Shown here one piece after another: positions 40,773-51,897 of a stretch of 64,000 nucleotides of DNA. This stretch comes from an uncultured Rhodospirillales bacterium (GTDB lineage Bacteria > Pseudomonadota > Alphaproteobacteria > ATCC43930 > CGMCC-115725). The stretch covers positions 1,054,001 to 1,118,000 of the forward strand of contig CAIKMD010000006.1 in the NCBI GenBank assembly GCA_903828515.1, read 5' to 3'. How positions within the stretch are numbered: the stretch's first letter is position 1; the number at the start of each line of letters is the position of its first letter. The notes beneath the pieces are model-generated. The model was given only the letters and a program-made list of their open reading frames with translations, was not told the DNA's origin and made no database searches. The position numbers and the translations under genes were made by a program.

Positions 40773-42719
40773 ATGAGCACTCAGGATGGTGTTTTCGGAC
40801 TGTTCGCGAAACAGTACGACACACAAAAAGAAGCCGAAATGTCCCTCGAGGACTATCTCAAATGTTGCGCGCGCGAGCCGATGGCTTACGCGAGCGCTCC
40901 CGAGCGCATGCTCGCGGCGATCGGCGAATCGAAGATGGTCGATACCAGCCAGGATAACCGGCTCGGCCGCATCTTCATGAACCGGACGATCCGGGTCTAT
41001 CCATCCTTCGTCGATTTCTTCGGGATGGAAGAGACGATCGAGCGGATCGTCGGCTATTTCCGCCACGCGGCGCAGGGCCTCGAAGAGCGCAAGCAGGTGC
41101 TCTATCTCCTCGGCCCGGTCGGCGGCGGCAAGTCCTCGCTCGCCGAGTGCCTCAAGGCGCTGATGGAAAAGATGCCGATTTATGTCTTGAAGGCGGGCAA
41201 GGAGATGAGCCCGATCTTCGAGAGCCCCTTGGGCCTGTTCGACCCGAACACCATGGGCGACATGCTCGAGAAGCAATACAAGATTCCCCGCCGCCGGCTG
41301 ACCGGCCTGCTCAGTCCGTGGGCGTTGAAGCGCCTCGACGAGTTCGGCGGCGACATCTCGAAATTCACGGTGGTCAAGGTTCACCCGTCGCGCCTGCGCC
41401 AGATCTGCGTCGCCAAGACCGAGCCGGGTGACGAGAACAACCAGGACATCTCCTCGCTGGTCGGCAAGGTCGATATCCGCCGCCTCGAATTCTTCTCGCA
41501 GAACGACGCGGATGCCTATTCCTACTCGGGCGGCCTCAACCGCACGACCCAGGGCGTCCTGGAATTCGTCGAAATGTTCAAGGCGCCGATCAAGATGCTG
41601 CATCCGTTGCTGACCGCAACGCAGGAGCAGAACTATATCGGCTCCGAGAATATCGGCGCGATCCCGTTCCAGGGCATCATCCTCGCCCATTCGAACGAAG
41701 CGGAATGGCAGAATTTCAAGAACAACCGCAACAACGAAGCCTTCATCGATCGCATCTGCGTCATCAAGGTGCCGTATTGCCTGCGGTCGACGGAGGAGCG
41801 GCAGATTTACGAGAAGCTGCTCCAGAACAGCGAGCTGGCCAGTTCCAATTGCGCCCCCGGCACGCTCGATATGCTGGCGCGCTTCTGCGTGCTCTCGCGC
41901 ATGAAGCCGCACGAGAATTCGAATCTCTATTCGAAGATGCGGGCCTATGACGGCGAAAGCCTGAAAGACAGCGACCCGCGTGCCCGCACGGTGCAGGAAT
42001 ATCGCGACGCTGCCGGCGTCGACGAAGGGATGTTGGGCCTTTCCACGCGCTTCGCGTTCAAGGTGCTATCGAGCACCTTCAACTACGATACGCAGGAGAT
42101 TTCGGCCGATCCGGTCCATCTCATGTACATCCTCGAGCAGGCGATCCGCCGCGAGCAGTTCGCCGAGGAACAGGAAAAGAAGCTGCTCGCCTTCATCAAG
42201 GCCGATCTCGCGCCGCGTTACGCCGAATTCATCGGCAACGAGATTCAAAAGGCTTATCTCGAAAGCTACGGCGATTATGGCCAGAACCTGTTCGACCGTT
42301 ACGTCGCCTATGCCGATGCCTGGATCGAGGATCAGGACTACAAGGATCCCGATACCGGCCAGTTGATGGACCGCGAGTTGCTGAACCAAGAACTCTCGAA
42401 GATCGAGAAGCCCGCCGGGATCGCGAACCCGAAGGACTTCCGCAACGAGGTGGTCAAGTTCGCGCTGCGCGCCCGCGCCGCCAACAAGGGCAAGAACCCG
42501 TCCTGGACGTCCTATGAAAAACTGCGCGAAGTGATCGAGAAGCGCATGTTCAGCCAGGTCGAGGATCTGCTGCCGGTGATTTCGTTCGGCAGCAAGAAAG
42601 ACGGCGAGACCGAGAAGAAGCACAGCGACTTCCTCGAACGCATGACGTCGCGCGGTTACACCCCGCGTCAGGTCCGCCGGCTGGTCGAATGGTACATGCG
42701 GGTGAACAAGGCCGGTTGA
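40773..42719 (+). CDS. prkA: PrkA family serine protein kinase / AAA protein
   Basis: This 648-residue protein starts behind GGAGGTG. The N-terminal AAA domain has Walker A GPVGGGKSS (114-122) and the conserved LYLLGPVGGGKSSLAE context. The middle and C-terminus match the PrkA family (YSYSGGLNRTTQGVLEFVEM, NEAFIDRICVIKVPY, MTSRGYTPRQVRRLVEWYMR). PrkA acts as kinase or AAA protease in stress and sporulation; in Proteobacteria it is cotranscribed with yeaH and spoVR homologs under nutrient or stationary stress. Confidence 0.95.
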   Translation: MSTQDGVFGLFAKQYDTQKEAEMSLEDYLKCCAREPMAYASAPERMLAAIGESKMVDTSQDNRLGRIFMNRTIRVYPSFVDFFGMEETIERIVGYFRHAAQGLEERKQVLYLLGPVGGGKSSLAECLKALMEKMPIYVLKAGKEMSPIFESPLGLFDPNTMGDMLEKQYKIPRRRLTGLLSPWALKRLDEFGGDISKFTVVKVHPSRLRQICVAKTEPGDENNQDISSLVGKVDIRRLEFFSQNDADAYSYSGGLNRTTQGVLEFVEMFKAPIKMLHPLLTATQEQNYIGSENIGAIPFQGIILAHSNEAEWQNFKNNRNNEAFIDRICVIKVPYCLRSTEERQIYEKLLQNSELASSNCAPGTLDMLARFCVLSRMKPHENSNLYSKMRAYDGESLKDSDPRARTVQEYRDAAGVDEGMLGLSTRFAFKVLSSTFNYDTQEISADPVHLMYILEQAIRREQFAEEQEKKLLAFIKADLAPRYAEFIGNEIQKAYLESYGDYGQNLFDRYVAYADAWIEDQDYKDPDTGQLMDRELLNQELSKIEKPAGIANPKDFRNEVVKFALRARAANKGKNPSWTSYEKLREVIEKRMFSQVEDLLPVISFGSKKDGETEKKHSDFLERMTSRGYTPRQVRRLVEWYMRVNKAG

Positions 42720-42749
42720 TGAAGCCACGCGAGGAGCGTTGAGCGCGCG

Positions 42750-44045
42750 ATGAACATTATCGATCGCCGGCCGAACCCGAAGGGAAAGAGCCTTGCCAAT
42801 CGGCAACGCTTTATCGAGCGCACCAAGGTCGAGGTTAAGGACGCGATCACCGACGCCCTCAAGCGCCGCAAACTCGGCGACGGCGAGGGCGGCGAGAAAA
42901 TCTCGATCCCGACCCGCGGCATTACCGAGCCGGTATTGCGCCCGGCCCGCAGCGGCGGCAAGCGCGAATACGTGGTCCCCGGCAACAAGAAGTTCGTCGC
43001 CGGCGATCAGATCGAGCGGCCGCAAGGCGGCGGTGGCGGCGGTGGACGCGGCGAAGCCAGCGCCGATGACAACGGCGAGCAGGACGCGTTCGAGTTCATG
43101 CTCTCCAAAGAGGAGTTCCTCGATCTCCTGTTCGAGGATCTGGAGCTTCCGAACCTCATCAAGACCAAGCTCAAGAGCATGGAAACGACGCAGCTTACCC
43201 GTGCCGGTTATTCGATGGATGGTACGCCGGCCAATTTCAGCATCCGCCGCACCATGCGCAACAGCCTCGCGCGCCGCATCTCGCTCAGCCGCCCAAGCCT
43301 CGCCGATATCGAAGAGATCGAGAAGGCGCTGAAGACGGCCGAGGAATCCGGCGATGCCGAGGGTGTGACGGCGGCGAAACTCGCGCTCGATCAGGCGCGG
43401 GTGCGCGCCAAGCGCTTTGCCTATATCGATCCGGTCGACGTCCGCTACAACCGCTTCGACCGCGTTCCGAAACCCAATACCCAAGCGGTGATGTTCTGCC
43501 TGATGGATGTCTCGGGTTCGATGACCGAGGCGATGAAGGACCTCGCCAAGCGGTTCTTCCTTCTCCTGCACGTCTTCCTGGTACGGCGCTACAAGACGGT
43601 CGATCTCGTCTTCATCCGCCACACCTCGAATGCGCAGGAAGTCGACGAGGATACGTTCTTCCACAGCCGTGAGACCGGCGGCACGATCGTCTCGACCGCG
43701 CTTGAGGAAATGCTGAAAGTGGTGCGCGCGCGCTACAACCCCGAGAACTGGAACATCTACGCGGCGCAGGCCTCGGACGGCGACAATTATTCCGAGGACA
43801 GCGACCGCTGCAGCAATCTGCTCGGCGGCGAAATCCTGCCGCTGTCGCAGTATTTCGCCTATATCGAAGTCGGCGCCGAAGCGACGTTGCGCCACGGCTT
43901 CCCGTCGCCGCCGACCGATCTCTGGCGCACCTACGCCTCGATCGCACCGGGGCATGAAAATTTCGCGATGCGCAAGGTCGCCGATCCGTCGCAGATATTC
44001 CCGGTCTTCCATGACCTGTTCGCCAAGGACAAAGAGCATGCCTGA
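42750..44045 (+). CDS. yeaH: YeaH/YhbH family protein (DUF444)
   Basis: This 431-residue protein matches UPF0229/DUF444: N-terminal NIIDRRPNPKGKSLANRQRF, a Gly-rich segment (about 92-101), and a C-terminal VWA-like domain with the metal-site motif FCLMDVSGSMTEAMKD. It is the middle gene of the conserved prkA-yeaH-spoVR set, 30 bases after prkA and overlapping spoVR by eight bases. Biochemical function is unknown. Confidence 0.93.
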   Translation: MNIIDRRPNPKGKSLANRQRFIERTKVEVKDAITDALKRRKLGDGEGGEKISIPTRGITEPVLRPARSGGKREYVVPGNKKFVAGDQIERPQGGGGGGGRGEASADDNGEQDAFEFMLSKEEFLDLLFEDLELPNLIKTKLKSMETTQLTRAGYSMDGTPANFSIRRTMRNSLARRISLSRPSLADIEEIEKALKTAEESGDAEGVTAAKLALDQARVRAKRFAYIDPVDVRYNRFDRVPKPNTQAVMFCLMDVSGSMTEAMKDLAKRFFLLLHVFLVRRYKTVDLVFIRHTSNAQEVDEDTFFHSRETGGTIVSTALEEMLKVVRARYNPENWNIYAAQASDGDNYSEDSDRCSNLLGGEILPLSQYFAYIEVGAEATLRHGFPSPPTDLWRTYASIAPGHENFAMRKVADPSQIFPVFHDLFAKDKEHA

Positions 44046-45606
44046 AACGCTGCTCAACTCGCTGGCCGGCGACGAGAAGATTCTCTTCAAAGGGCCGGAG
44101 TGGGATTACGAGACGTTGCGCCGGGTCTATGACGCGGTCGAAGAGATCGCGACCAAGGAACTCGGCCTCGACGTCTATCCCAATCAGATCGAGGTCATCA
44201 CCTCGGAGCAGATGCTCGACGCCTATGCCTCGGTGGGTTTGCCGCTGATGTATCGGCACTGGAGCTTCGGCAAGCATTTCGCGCGCGACGAGGCGCTCTA
44301 TCGCCAGGGCTATCAGGGCCTCGCCTACGAGATCGTCATCAATTCCAGCCCGTGCATCTCCTACATCATGGAGGAGAACACGATGGCGATGCAGACGCTC
44401 GTCATCGCGCACGCGGCGTTCGGCCACAATCATTTCTTCAAGAACAATTTCCTCTTCAAGCAGTGGACCGATGCAGCCGGCATCCTCGATTACCTGACCT
44501 TCGCGCGCGATTATGTGGCGCATGCCGAGGAAACCTATGGCGTCGCCGAGGTCGAGCGCACGCTCGACGCCGCGCACGCGCTGATGAGTCACGGCGTTCA
44601 CCGCTATGCGCGCCGCCCGAAGCTCAACCTCGCCGAGGAAAAGCAGCGCAACGACGATCGCCAGAAATTCGCCGAGGAAAACTACGACGATATCTGGCGC
44701 ACCGCCCAGCTCGTCAAGGAAACCGCCTCGATCGACGAGAAGGCCGCCGAGCGCGAACTGTCGAAGATTCGCGAGCGTCTCGGCCTGCCCGAGGAAAACA
44801 TTCTCTATTTTCTCGAGAAGCGCGCGCCCCGTCTGGCGCCCTGGCAGCGCGAACTGACGCGCATCGCCCGCCATATCTCGCAGTATTTCTATCCGCAGAA
44901 ACAGACCAAGATGATGAACGAGGGCTGCGCCACGTTCTGTCACTATGAAATCGTGCATCGGCTTCACGAAAAGGGGCTGATCAGCGACGGCACGCTGCTC
45001 GAGATCATGCACTCGCACACGTCGGTGGTGACCCAGCCCGATTACGACGATCCACGCTACAACGGCATCAATCCCTATGCGCTCGGCTTTGCCATGATGC
45101 GCGACATCAAACGCATCTGTGTCGACCCCTCGGCCGAGGATCGCGAATGGTTCCCCGACATCGCCGGCAACAACGATCCCTATGGCACGCTACGCCATGC
45201 CTGGGCGAATTATCGCGACGAAAGCTTCGTGATGCAGTATCTGAGCCCGCGCCTGATGCGCGAGTTCCGCCTGTTCAAGGTCGTCGACGACGCCGAAGCC
45301 GAATCGATGGTGGTCGACGCGATTCATGAGGAACGCGGCTACAAGGAAATTCGCCGCTCGCTCGCCCGCCAATACGATCTGGCTCATCACGAGCCCGACA
45401 TTCAGGTGCGTGACGTCGATCTCGCCGGCGACCGCTGCCTGATTCTCACCCACACGGTCCATGACGGCATCCTGCTCGACGAGGGCAACACCAAAGCGGT
45501 GCTCGAGCATCTTTCCGAGCTGTGGCATTACGGTATCCGGCTCGAGGAAACCGACGTGACTACCGACAAGATCCTCAAGACCCACGAGGTCGCGGCCAAG
45601 CACTGA
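44038..45606 (+). CDS. SpoVR family protein (YcgB-like)
   Basis: From the ATG at 44038 this is a 522-residue SpoVR-family protein. Diagnostic segments include YRHWSFGKHFARDE, YEIVINSSPCISYIMEENTM, HAAFGHNHFFKNNFLF, MNEGCATFCHYEIVHRL and NPYALGFAMMRDIKRI. In Bacillus SpoVR affects spore cortex formation. Proteobacterial members (YcgB) are tied to stress survival through PrkA/YeaH. The start overlaps the yeaH end, indicating coupling. Confidence 0.94.
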   Translation: MPETLLNSLAGDEKILFKGPEWDYETLRRVYDAVEEIATKELGLDVYPNQIEVITSEQMLDAYASVGLPLMYRHWSFGKHFARDEALYRQGYQGLAYEIVINSSPCISYIMEENTMAMQTLVIAHAAFGHNHFFKNNFLFKQWTDAAGILDYLTFARDYVAHAEETYGVAEVERTLDAAHALMSHGVHRYARRPKLNLAEEKQRNDDRQKFAEENYDDIWRTAQLVKETASIDEKAAERELSKIRERLGLPEENILYFLEKRAPRLAPWQRELTRIARHISQYFYPQKQTKMMNEGCATFCHYEIVHRLHEKGLISDGTLLEIMHSHTSVVTQPDYDDPRYNGINPYALGFAMMRDIKRICVDPSAEDREWFPDIAGNNDPYGTLRHAWANYRDESFVMQYLSPRLMREFRLFKVVDDAEAESMVVDAIHEERGYKEIRRSLARQYDLAHHEPDIQVRDVDLAGDRCLILTHTVHDGILLDEGNTKAVLEHLSELWHYGIRLEETDVTTDKILKTHEVAAKH

Positions 45607-45646
45607 GCGTCTGAGTACGTTCAGGGGCGTTGTTGCATCTCTTTAT

Positions 45647-45731
45647 CGTCATGGCCGGGCTTGACCCGGCCATCCGCGACTTTTTGCGACGCCCAAGACG
45701 TGGATGCCCGGCACAAGGCCGGGCATGACGG
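45647..45731. repeat. Intergenic palindromic element (GGCCGGGCATGACGG type), copy 2
   Basis: An 85-bp copy of the element at 39157-39246 in the same orientation, downstream of spoVR. The ends CGTCATGGCCGGGCTTG and GGCCGGGCATGACGG are conserved; the middle differs by small substitutions and a few missing bases. Confidence 0.85.
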
Positions 45732-45786
45732 TTTTGGATGGGTACGTTCCGACGGCGAGATCATTGCCGTGAACGATGCTTTTATG

Positions 45787-45810
45787 TAGCCCCGCTTTCG
45801 CGGGGGTGAC
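45787..45810. repeat. Short intergenic palindrome (CCCGCTTTCGCGGG type)
   Basis: AGCCCCGCTTTCGCGGGGGT folds into a compact hairpin just before the usg stop. The same unit occurs twice, in both orientations, at 60374-60451. It could also terminate the convergent transcripts. Confidence 0.65.
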
Positions 45811-45819
45811 GATCTCGCT

Positions 45820-46071
45820 TCAATGCACCGCGAGCGACACGTTCGCGTAGCGCAGTTTGTCGCGGCCGCGTGCCGCTTGTGCGACCTGGACCGAGTGAAG
45901 CTTGCCCTCGAGGTTCTTCGACCAGAAATCGAGGAACTGCTGCAACGCGGGAAATTTTGGTGCGACATCGTATTGCTGCCAGACATAGGTCTGGACGAGA
46001 TGCGGATGATCGGGGAGGTGATAGAGGATTTCGGCCGTGGTCAGAGCGTAGCCTTCAAAAGAGCGCACCAT
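45820..46071 (-). CDS. Usg-like protein
   Basis: From the ATG at 46071 (GAGAGG upstream) this encodes 83 residues matching the Usg family: LTTAEILYHLPDHPHLVQTY, WQQYDVAPKFPALQQFLDFW, GKLHSVQVA. Usg proteins are small, conserved in Alphaproteobacteria and named for their position near trp genes in some species; function is unknown. No trp genes are nearby. The frame extends upstream to 46131 but family similarity begins near the chosen start. Confidence 0.8.
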   Translation of the reverse strand: MVRSFEGYALTTAEILYHLPDHPHLVQTYVWQQYDVAPKFPALQQFLDFWSKNLEGKLHSVQVAQAARGRDKLRYANVSLAVH

Positions 46072-46222
46072 TTTCAAAACCTCTCGAACGTTTCGAATGA
46101 AATGCCGCAACCTCATTACGGTTGCAGGCATTCATTAAAAGTTCAAGAAAATATTAGATATATCAGTTAGTTAGCAGCCCATAGCGGAGAGTGCTGCCAG
46201 CCTCTTTTGCGAGCAGCGGTGC

Positions 46223-47473
46223 CTAGCGAGCGCGCACGCTCGCGAGGAAATTCTCGACTTCGCTGCGCAGGGTTTCGGCCTGCTCAGCGAGTCCCGCGGC
46301 GGAACTCAGCACCATGTTCGCGGCTTGCCCGGTTTCATCCGCGGCGCGCGCGAGACCCGAGATGTTGGTCGAGACACTGCGCGTGCCGTTGGCCGCTTCG
46401 AGCACGTTCTTGGCGATGTCGCGCGTGGTGGTTTCCTGTTTCTCGACCGCGGCCGCGATCGATGCCGAGACCGCGCTGCTTGCGGCGACGGTGCGGCTGA
46501 TCTGTCCGATCGCGGCAACCGCGTCGCGCGTCGCGCTCTGGATCGCCTCGACCTGCGCGCCGATATCGTCGGTGGCGCGCGCGGTCTGCTGCGCCAGCGA
46601 TTTCACTTCCGAGGCGACGACCGCGAAGCCGCGACCGGCCTCGCCGGCGCGTGCCGCCTCGATCGTTGCGTTGAGCGCGAGCAATTTCGTCTGGCTGGCG
46701 ACTTCGGAAATCAGTTTCACGACCTCGCCGATGCGCTGCGCCGCGTCGGCGAGACCGCCGACGGTCGAGGTCGCGCGTTGCGCCTCGGCGACCGCGTTAT
46801 TGGCGACTTCGGCCGAACGCGTCACCTGTCGTTCGATTTCGGATGACGAGACGGAGAGTTCTTCGGCCGCGCCGGCGACGGTCTGCACGTTGCTGGACGC
46901 GCGTTCGGCGGCGGAGGCGACCGCGTCCGATTGTCGTTTGCCGGCATCAGCGGTCGAGACCATGGCAGCGGCGGTTGCCTGCATCGCATCGGCGGCGCCC
47001 GAGACGGTGTCGACCACCTCGATGACGGTTGCTTCGAAATTCGATGCCAGCGCCATCAGCTCGGCGCGGCGTTGCTCGGCCATGGCCTGGCGTTCGGCGG
47101 CCGATTCCAATTCGCGTTGCCGGCCGGTCCGGCCGCGATCGCGGAATACCGCGAGCGCCGCGGCCATCTCGCCGATTTCGTCGTTGCCCAATTCGGGTAT
47201 TTCCGCCGTCAGATCGCCGCGGGCCATGTCGGTCATCGCGCGATTGAGCGCGGCGAGGCGGCGCACGATCTGGCTGCCGACGAAGAGTGCGGGAACCGCT
47301 GCGATCAGACTGGCGACCGCGATGGTCGCGAGGATTTTCTCGCCGCGCAGGATGGCGACGGCACAAGTCAGCACGGCCAACAGCACGAGCGCGCCGAACG
47401 CGCCCATGAGCTTGCCGCGAACGCCGATGCCCGATCCCTCGGGCGGCAATTCGCCCTGGCTTACCGCGACCAT
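46223..47473 (-). CDS. Methyl-accepting chemotaxis protein without a large sensor domain
   Basis: This 416-residue receptor has two N-terminal hydrophobic segments (about 22-45 and 47-70) separated by only a few residues, so there is almost no periplasmic domain. A HAMP domain ([20 protein letters not shown]...[14 protein letters not shown]) and a signalling coiled coil follow, with the conserved hairpin [20 protein letters not shown] and the glycine hinge region. It may sense membrane or cytoplasmic signals. No chemotaxis genes are adjacent. Confidence 0.93.
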   Translation of the reverse strand: MVAVSQGELPPEGSGIGVRGKLMGAFGALVLLAVLTCAVAILRGEKILATIAVASLIAAVPALFVGSQIVRRLAALNRAMTDMARGDLTAEIPELGNDEIGEMAAALAVFRDRGRTGRQRELESAAERQAMAEQRRAELMALASNFEATVIEVVDTVSGAADAMQATAAAMVSTADAGKRQSDAVASAAERASSNVQTVAGAAEELSVSSSEIERQVTRSAEVANNAVAEAQRATSTVGGLADAAQRIGEVVKLISEVASQTKLLALNATIEAARAGEAGRGFAVVASEVKSLAQQTARATDDIGAQVEAIQSATRDAVAAIGQISRTVAASSAVSASIAAAVEKQETTTRDIAKNVLEAANGTRSVSTNISGLARAADETGQAANMVLSSAAGLAEQAETLRSEVENFLASVRAR

Positions 47474-47600
47474 GTCGACATCCTGTCCTGGCTTAGAGTC
47501 ATGGGCTCCATGATGCGGCGCGCATGGTTAGGCTTCGGTTAACGATTGAGCCGTTCGAGGCCGCATTTGCGGCTTTCGGGGGTTCTGTTAGCCTGACGTC

Positions 47601-48269
47601 ATGGTGAAATTCCTGCGCGAACTCATGAGCGGCGGTCGGCTTTTCCTGGTCGCGGCGGTCGGCTTGGCCCTGTTTTTCGGCATGCCCATCGGCATGCAGA
47701 CGCCGATGCGGGCCGCCGTCTCCTGGGATGTCGGGGTCCTGCTGTTTCTGGGACTGACCCTGTTCACCGTCGGCGGCGCGACGCCCGATACGCTGCGCCG
47801 CTATGCCGGCCAGCACGATGCCCGTATCTGGATCATTCTCGGCATCGTCGTCATCGGGGCAGCGGCAAGCCTCGCCACGCTCGCTTTCGTGTTGCAGAAA
47901 GAGGGCGGCCCCGGCGCCGTGTCGCTCGCCTGGCGCGTCACGGTCGCCAGCGTTACCCTCGTCGCATCGTGGGTGTTCGTCCACACCATGTTCGCCATTC
48001 GTTATGCGCATTATTTCTACGGCGACGCAGACCACGATCCGACGACCAAGGACGAACGGCGCGGCCTCGCCTTCCCGAAGACGCCGCATCCCGATTTCTG
48101 GGACTTCGCCTATTACTCGTTCGTGATCGGAATGACCTGCCAGGTCTCGGACGTGCAGGTGACGTCGAGTCCGATGCGCCGCATCACGCTGGCGCACGGG
48201 GTGCTCTCGTTCTTCTTCAACGCCGGCGTGCTGGCCCTCGCGGTGAATATCCTCGCGACGTCGCTTTGA
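47601..48269 (+). CDS. DUF1345 membrane protein
   Basis: This 222-residue protein has about five membrane spans and the DUF1345 features: WDVGVLLFLGLTLF, VASWVFVHTMFAIRYAHYFY and DFWDFAYYSFVIGMTCQVSDV. Function is unknown. The 3' end overlaps the convergent acetyltransferase by 53 bases. Confidence 0.88.
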   Translation: MVKFLRELMSGGRLFLVAAVGLALFFGMPIGMQTPMRAAVSWDVGVLLFLGLTLFTVGGATPDTLRRYAGQHDARIWIILGIVVIGAAASLATLAFVLQKEGGPGAVSLAWRVTVASVTLVASWVFVHTMFAIRYAHYFYGDADHDPTTKDERRGLAFPKTPHPDFWDFAYYSFVIGMTCQVSDVQVTSSPMRRITLAHGVLSFFFNAGVLALAVNILATSL

Positions 48270-48921
48270 GTTTTCTGCGTTCGCGTCCGTCGGAACCGAA
48301 ATTCGTCGGATCCAGCCAGGCTTTATAGGCCGCCTGAACCTTCGGCCAATCGCGATCGATCAGCGCGAACCACGCGGTGTCGCGGCTCTGGCCCTTGATC
48401 ACCATGTGCTGGCGGAAGATTCCTTCCGCGCGAAAGCCGAAGCGCTCGGCGGCGCGGCGCGAGCGCTGGTTGCGCGCATCGCATTTCCATTCGACGCGGC
48501 GATAGCCGAGCTTGTCGAAGGCGTGACGCAGGAGGAGATAGATCGCCTCGGTGGCGCCGCGCGTGCGCTGAAGCGATGCAGCGAAAAAGATGTTGCCGAT
48601 CTCGATCACACCGTGGCCGGGATTGATCCGCATGAAACTGGCAAGGCCGGCGGGCCCCAGCTTCTTGTCGACGATGGCAAAGAACAGCGGCTCCGGCGAA
48701 CGCGCACAGGCTTGCAGCCAGGCGGCGAATTCGGATGGCCGCGCGAACGGCCCCATGAACATGAAATCCCACAGGCGCTTGTCGTGACCCTTGCCATGGG
48801 TCGCTTCATAAAGCGTGGCGGCATGCGCCTTGGCGTCGAGCGGCACGAGCCGAACGTAACGGCCGCGCAATTCCTGGCGATGGGGAAGGCGCGCCGGGCG
48901 CCAATCGAGGGGCTTGGTCAT
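48217..48921 (-). CDS. GNAT N-acetyltransferase (RimJ/RimL type)
   Basis: This 234-residue protein matches the GNAT group with RimJ/RimL features: GRYVRLVPLDAKAHAATLYE, PLFFAIVDKKLGPAGLASF, IEIGNIFFAASLQRTRGATEA (acetyl-CoA loop) and RVEWKCDARNQRSRRAAERFG. The C-terminal 30 residues are charged and unlike the family; they lie in the overlap with DUF1345. Substrate is unknown. Confidence 0.88.
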   Translation of the reverse strand: MTKPLDWRPARLPHRQELRGRYVRLVPLDAKAHAATLYEATHGKGHDKRLWDFMFMGPFARPSEFAAWLQACARSPEPLFFAIVDKKLGPAGLASFMRINPGHGVIEIGNIFFAASLQRTRGATEAIYLLLRHAFDKLGYRRVEWKCDARNQRSRRAAERFGFRAEGIFRQHMVIKGQSRDTAWFALIDRDWPKVQAAYKAWLDPTNFGSDGRERRKLKATSRGYSPRGPARRR

Positions 48922-48984
48922 GATCCCGCGTTTATAGGCGCAAACAAAGCCCTTGCCAGCGCTTTGGGGCGGCGCTTCAATTCG

Positions 48985-49066
48985 TGGGTGACGGCTGGGG
49001 TGCCGGCGGCGTGTCGCCGGCTGAGATCATACCCACGGAACCTGTCTGGGTAATGCCAGCGAAGGG
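48985..49066 (+). promoter_or_regulatory. TPP riboswitch (THI element) upstream of thiO
   Basis: The conserved THI-box parts are present: GGGGTGCCGG, CTGAGATCATACCCAC, GAACCTGTCTGGGTAATGCC and AGCGAAGGGAG, followed six bases later by the thiO ATG. The 3' part includes the ribosome site (AAGGGAG), so TPP binding probably blocks translation initiation. Confidence 0.95.
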
Positions 49067-49071
49067 AGCCC

Positions 49072-50238
49072 ATGGACGGCCAAGGCAAACCGAAAAAATC
49101 CAGGATCGCGATCATCGGCGGCGGCGTCATCGGCCTCGGCATCGGCTGGCGTCTCGCGCAAGCCGGGTGCGCGGTCGAGATTTTCGAGCGCGGCGAGGCC
49201 GGCAAGGGCGCGAGCTGGGCGGCGGCGGGCATGCTGGCGGCCGGCGTCGAGACCGAGCCCGGCGAGTTGGGGCTTCACGCCCTGAACCGCGCGAGCCAGT
49301 TGTCCTGGCCGGGCTTTGCCGCCGAACTCGAAGCCGTATCGGGCCAGAGCGTCGATCTGCGCCGGGACGGCACGCTGATGGTCGCGCTCAATCGCGACGA
49401 CGCGGCGCAGCTTCGTCATACCTATGATTTCCAGCGCGAACACGGCATCGAACTCGAATGGCTGTCGGGCGCGCAAACGCGGGCGCGCGAAGGTTTCCTT
49501 CACCCGAACATCGCCGCCGGCGTCTTTTGCGCCGACGATCATCAGGTCGAGAACCGCAAGCTGGTACGCGCGTTGCGCGCGGCCTTCCTCGCGGCGGGCG
49601 GGATATTGCATGAGCACACACCGGTCGCTTCGCTCGACATCGAAGGCGGCGCGGTAAAGGGTGTGCAACTCGCCGATCGTCGCGTCGCGGCGGATGTCGT
49701 GGTGCTGGCGGCGGGTGCGTGGTCGGGCGAAATCGCCGGCCTGCCGCAAGCCGCGCGGCCGCCGATCCGGCCGATCAAGGGACAGATGCTGGCCCTGCGC
49801 ATGGACCCGGCGGCGCCCTTGTTGCGCCATGTGGTGTGGACGCCGCGCGTCTATCTCGTGCCGCGCGACGACGGGCGGCTGATCGTCGGCGCGACCACCG
49901 AGGAGCGCGGCTTCGATGCGAGTTTGACGGCGGGCGGCGTCATGGTCCTGCTCGAAGGCGCGTGGCGCGCGGTGCCGGGGATCGAGGAACTGGCGATCGA
50001 CGAGATCTGGGCCGGGTTCCGGCCGGGATCGCGCGACGACGCGCCGGTGCTGGGCCCGGGCGAGATCGACGGTCTTGTCTATGCGACCGGCCATCACCGC
50101 AACGGCATTTTGCTGACGCCGGTGACGGCCAATGCGGTGGCGGATTACATCCTGACCGGTGCGTTGGCCGAGGTGATCAGGCCCTTCTCGATTGCGCGCT
50201 TCGCCGGCGCTAAGATCGCGGCACGGGAGAAGACATGA
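49072..50238 (+). CDS. thiO: Glycine oxidase ThiO
   Basis: This 388-residue FAD enzyme oxidises glycine to iminoglycine for thiazole synthesis. The N-terminal Rossmann loop IIGGGVIGLGIGWRLAQAG, the C-terminal ATGHHRNGILLTPVTA motif and a D-amino-acid-oxidase-like fold are visible. It is the first gene of thiOSGE, directly after the TPP riboswitch. Its stop overlaps the thiS start by four bases. Confidence 0.95.
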   Translation: MDGQGKPKKSRIAIIGGGVIGLGIGWRLAQAGCAVEIFERGEAGKGASWAAAGMLAAGVETEPGELGLHALNRASQLSWPGFAAELEAVSGQSVDLRRDGTLMVALNRDDAAQLRHTYDFQREHGIELEWLSGAQTRAREGFLHPNIAAGVFCADDHQVENRKLVRALRAAFLAAGGILHEHTPVASLDIEGGAVKGVQLADRRVAADVVVLAAGAWSGEIAGLPQAARPPIRPIKGQMLALRMDPAAPLLRHVVWTPRVYLVPRDDGRLIVGATTEERGFDASLTAGGVMVLLEGAWRAVPGIEELAIDEIWAGFRPGSRDDAPVLGPGEIDGLVYATGHHRNGILLTPVTANAVADYILTGALAEVIRPFSIARFAGAKIAAREKT

Positions 50239-50441
50239 GCGCGCTCATTCGCGTCAACGGCAAGGACGAGGCACTCGCGGCGCAAACGGTCGCCGAGTTG
50301 TTGTCGGCGCGCGGTATCAAGCGCCCCAAGGGCGTCGCGGTCGCGCTCAATGGGTCGGTGATTCCGGCCGGCGCGTGGGAGAAGACGGGGCTCGCCGCCG
50401 GCGACAAGATCGAGATCGTCAAACCCTTCGGGGGCGGGTGA
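50235..50441 (+). CDS. thiS: Sulfur carrier protein ThiS
   Basis: This 68-residue beta-grasp protein ends in FGGG, giving the Gly-Gly C-terminus needed for adenylation and thiocarboxylation. LIRVNGKDEALAAQTVAELL and KIEIVKPFGGG are typical. It carries sulfur for thiazole formation by ThiG. It overlaps thiO and is three bases from thiG. Confidence 0.95.
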   Translation: MSALIRVNGKDEALAAQTVAELLSARGIKRPKGVAVALNGSVIPAGAWEKTGLAAGDKIEIVKPFGGG

Positions 50442-51823
<1,382 letters not shown>

Positions 51824-51829
51824 AAAAGA

Positions 51830-51872
51830 AGAAGCCGCCGTCCACGATCGAAATCGTGGCGCGGCGGCTTCT
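51830..51872. terminator. Terminator between thiE and the convergent pilin gene
   Basis: AGAAGCCGCCG pairs with CGGCGGCTTCT, and an inner stem CCACGAT/ATCGTGG extends the hairpin. It lies seven bases after thiE, with A-rich sequence on its left flank, and could serve both convergent genes. Confidence 0.75.
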
Positions 51873-51897
51873 AGACGCGTAGTGCGTCGCGTTCGCC

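Noticed and set aside
40444-40776. 110-codon frame upstream of prkA
   Set aside because: No family, irregular composition, and its end overlaps the prkA start; better read as leader or promoter DNA.
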